Source: Magnetospirillum sp. SS-4
GTDB taxonomy: Bacteria; Pseudomonadota; Alphaproteobacteria; Rhodospirillales; Magnetospirillaceae
Assembly: GCF_902729425.1 (NCBI RefSeq)
Contig: NZ_CACVCH010000070.1
Coordinates: forward strand, 186,001 to 250,000
DNA: 64,000 nt
Direction of reading: 5' to 3'
The translations under genes and the position numbers were made by a program. The number at the start of each line of letters is the position of its first letter. Within the stretch, counting starts at the first letter, position 1. Under the pieces are notes generated by a model, which ran no database searches, was not told where the DNA came from, and saw only the letters and a list, made by a program, of their open reading frames with translations. Below, in pieces: positions 62,546-64,000 of this stretch.

Positions 62546-63217
62546 ATGATCCGCCGCCTTCTGCTCGTCGCCTCCGTCCTGCTGCCGGCCGCCATGCCCG
62601 CCCTGGCGCTGCCGCCGTTTCTCGATGGCGCCGCCAGCCGCCGCCTGGACTTCGACATCATCCGCCATGGCGAGACCATCGGCAGCCACTCGATGGCGTT
62701 CAGCACCCGCCAGGGCGTCACCGAGGTGGAGTTCAAGGTCAGGGTCCGGGTCAAGATCCTGTCCATCACCGCCTATCGCTACGACCAGCACGGCGTCGAG
62801 GTCTGGGACGGCGACCGCCTCACGTCGCTGAGCGCCGACACCGACGACGACGGCGACGTCTACAAGGTGAGGGCGGAACGCCATGGCGACCGGCTGCGGG
62901 TGACCTCCAACGACACGGTCGCGGAATATTCCGAAATGCCGGTCCTCAACCTGTGGCGGGTGGTCCCGCCCCAGGCGTCCCAGGTCCTGGACCCCACCGA
63001 CGGCAAGCCGACCCCCATCGCCGCCGCCGACAACGGCTGGGAAACCATCACCGTGCGCGGCAATCCCGTCCGCGCCCAGCGCTGGACCTGGGACGGCGAT
63101 CTGAAACGGCAGTTGTGGTACGACGACTCGGGTCGGCTGCTTCAGGTCCATGTGAAGGGCAGCGACGGATCGGACATCTATTATGTCCTGAAAGAGCCTG
63201 CTAACCTGGGACGATGA
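62546..63217 (+). CDS. Secreted DUF6134-type protein
   Basis: A 223-residue protein with a signal peptide (MIRRLLLVASVLLPAAMPALA). The mature part is beta-rich, with alternating strands such as FDIIRHGETIGSHSMAF, VEFKVRVRVKIL, VYKVRAERHGDRL and RQLWYDDSGRLLQVHVKG. This resembles DUF6134 or lipid-binding DUF3108-like periplasmic proteins, with no known enzyme motif. ATG 62546 is chosen because it starts the signal peptide; GTG 62537 is in frame. Its stop overlaps the rnr start (ATGA). Confidence 0.82.
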   Translation: MIRRLLLVASVLLPAAMPALALPPFLDGAASRRLDFDIIRHGETIGSHSMAFSTRQGVTEVEFKVRVRVKILSITAYRYDQHGVEVWDGDRLTSLSADTDDDGDVYKVRAERHGDRLRVTSNDTVAEYSEMPVLNLWRVVPPQASQVLDPTDGKPTPIAAADNGWETITVRGNPVRAQRWTWDGDLKRQLWYDDSGRLLQVHVKGSDGSDIYYVLKEPANLGR

Positions 63218-64000
63218 AAAAGCCTCCCAAGCACGTCCCCATCCCGTCCAAGCAGGACGTCCTCGACTTCATCAGATCCTCGCCCGGACGGGTCGGCAAG
63301 CGCGAGCTGGCCCGCGCCTTCGGGCTGCGCGGTTCGGACAAGATCGACCTCAAGGCCATCTTGCGCGAACTGGAACGCGACGGCTCGGTCGAGCGCGGCC
63401 ACAAGAAACGCCTGGGACGGCCCGGCTCGCTGCCCGATACGGCGGTGGTCGAGATCGTCGGCACCGATTCCGACGGCGAATTGCTGGCCCGTCCGCTAGC
63501 CTGGGAACAGGACGGCCGGCCACCGCGCATCTTCATGGCGCCGTTCCGCCAGGGGGAACCGGCGCTGGGCATCGGCGACCGCGCCCTGTGCAAGCTGAAA
63601 CGGCTGCGCGACGACACCTACGAAGGCCGCGCCATACGGGTGGTGGGCGAGGCCAAGGCCCGGGTGATGGGGGTGTTCGAGCCCAATCCCGACGGCTCGG
63701 GCCGGCTGCGCCCCACGTCGCGCAAGGAAAAGGCGGAATACGTGGTGCCTCGGGGCGAGACCCTTGAGGCCAAGACCGGCGAGCTGGTGCTGGCCGACAT
63801 CATGCCGGGCCGGCTTTACGGCCTGCGTCAGGCCAGCGTCAAGGAACGGCTGGGCATGATGGGCGCGGCCCGCTCGGTCAGCCTGATCGCCATCCACGCC
63901 AACGACATTCCGTTCGAGTTCCCCGAGGACGCCCTGAAGCAGGCCGCCGCCGAAGGCCCCGCCCCGATGGAGTCCCGCACCGACCTGCGCGCCGTTCCGC
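63214..64000 (+). CDS. rnr: Ribonuclease R, 3' end beyond window
   Basis: The first 262 residues of RNase R, a processive 3'-5' exonuclease that degrades structured RNA. Visible are an N-terminal winged-helix-like segment (PSKQDVLDFIRSSPGRVGKRELARAFGL) and the start of the cold-shock domains (VVEIVGTDSDGELLARPLAW, then VMGVFEPNPDGSGRLRP). The RNB catalytic domain and S1 domain lie outside the window. ATG 63214 overlaps the upstream stop (ATGA), with CTGGGACG before it. Confidence 0.93.
   Translation, partial: MKKPPKHVPIPSKQDVLDFIRSSPGRVGKRELARAFGLRGSDKIDLKAILRELERDGSVERGHKKRLGRPGSLPDTAVVEIVGTDSDGELLARPLAWEQDGRPPRIFMAPFRQGEPALGIGDRALCKLKRLRDDTYEGRAIRVVGEAKARVMGVFEPNPDGSGRLRPTSRKEKAEYVVPRGETLEAKTGELVLADIMPGRLYGLRQASVKERLGMMGAARSVSLIAIHANDIPFEFPEDALKQAAAEGPAPMESRTDLRAVP

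Noticed and set aside
1-64000. tRNA, rRNA, insertion sequence, prophage or CRISPR features
   Set aside because: I found no cloverleaf with the conserved T-loop sequence, no transposase or integrase frame, and no regularly spaced direct repeats apart from the coding array in rodZ.

Overview
The window is a dense, GC-rich (about two thirds G+C by eye) alphaproteobacterial chromosome segment, most likely from Rhodospirillales and probably Magnetospirillum/Paramagnetospirillum. The evidence is a form II RuBisCO paired with a class I phosphoribulokinase, a short HPr kinase in an hprK-rapZ-EIIA-HPr-EI cluster, a SAM-II riboswitch, a DUF2336 protein, several hemerythrins, FlaF, and lysC next to ptsP. 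The genus is an inference. I see no rRNA, tRNA, IS element, prophage or CRISPR array. Both ends cut through genes: a coiled-coil membrane protein on the left and RNase R on the right.

Layout. 1-6345: coiled-coil membrane protein, UvrD-like helicase, MTA phosphorylase and a DnaJ-like protein, all on the minus strand. 6391-13587: a compact minus-strand operon for a six-subunit membrane complex of the hydrogenase-4/complex I family. Its genes are joined by 1-4 base overlaps, and its catalytic subunit lacks the [NiFe] cysteines. 13680-16788: an unknown protein, a DUF2336 protein and a glutamine amidotransferase. 16953-20792: hemN, then cbbM-cbbP closed by a strong terminator. 20805-22172: metZ behind a promoter and a SAM-II riboswitch. 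22286-28641: a small unknown gene, an XRE regulator, queG, queF, hldE, a DUF2786/coiled-coil protein, apaG and folE. 28644-31959: a small Cys-rich gene behind a structured, terminator-containing leader, then an EAL protein and two hemerythrin-like proteins. 31966-38516: a secreted protein, msrQ-msrP, a NUDIX hydrolase and the regulatory PTS cluster. 38552-47728: lytic transglycosylase, a DUF1848 protein, holC, two glycosyltransferase-type genes and tandem pepA genes. 48012-49875: flaF and a FemAB/GNAT-like gene. 49876-64000: ubiG, then lysC, an FMN oxygenase, ptsP, rodZ, ispG, hisS, hemA and usp, then coq7-dsbB, a secreted DUF6134 protein and rnr.

How it fits together. Several themes recur: Calvin-cycle CO2 fixation (cbbM/cbbP); anaerobic and aerobic tetrapyrrole synthesis (hemN, hemA); ubiquinone synthesis (ubiG, coq7); sulfur and methionine metabolism (mtnP, metZ, msrPQ); queuosine (queG, queF); and a regulatory phosphotransferase network with two Enzyme I paralogues (ptsI, ptsP). 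The least ordinary items are the [NiFe]-less complex, the structured leader with an intrinsic terminator upstream of the 81-residue Cys-rich protein, a hemerythrin that has lost one iron's ligands, and an 18-base tandem repeat inside rodZ.
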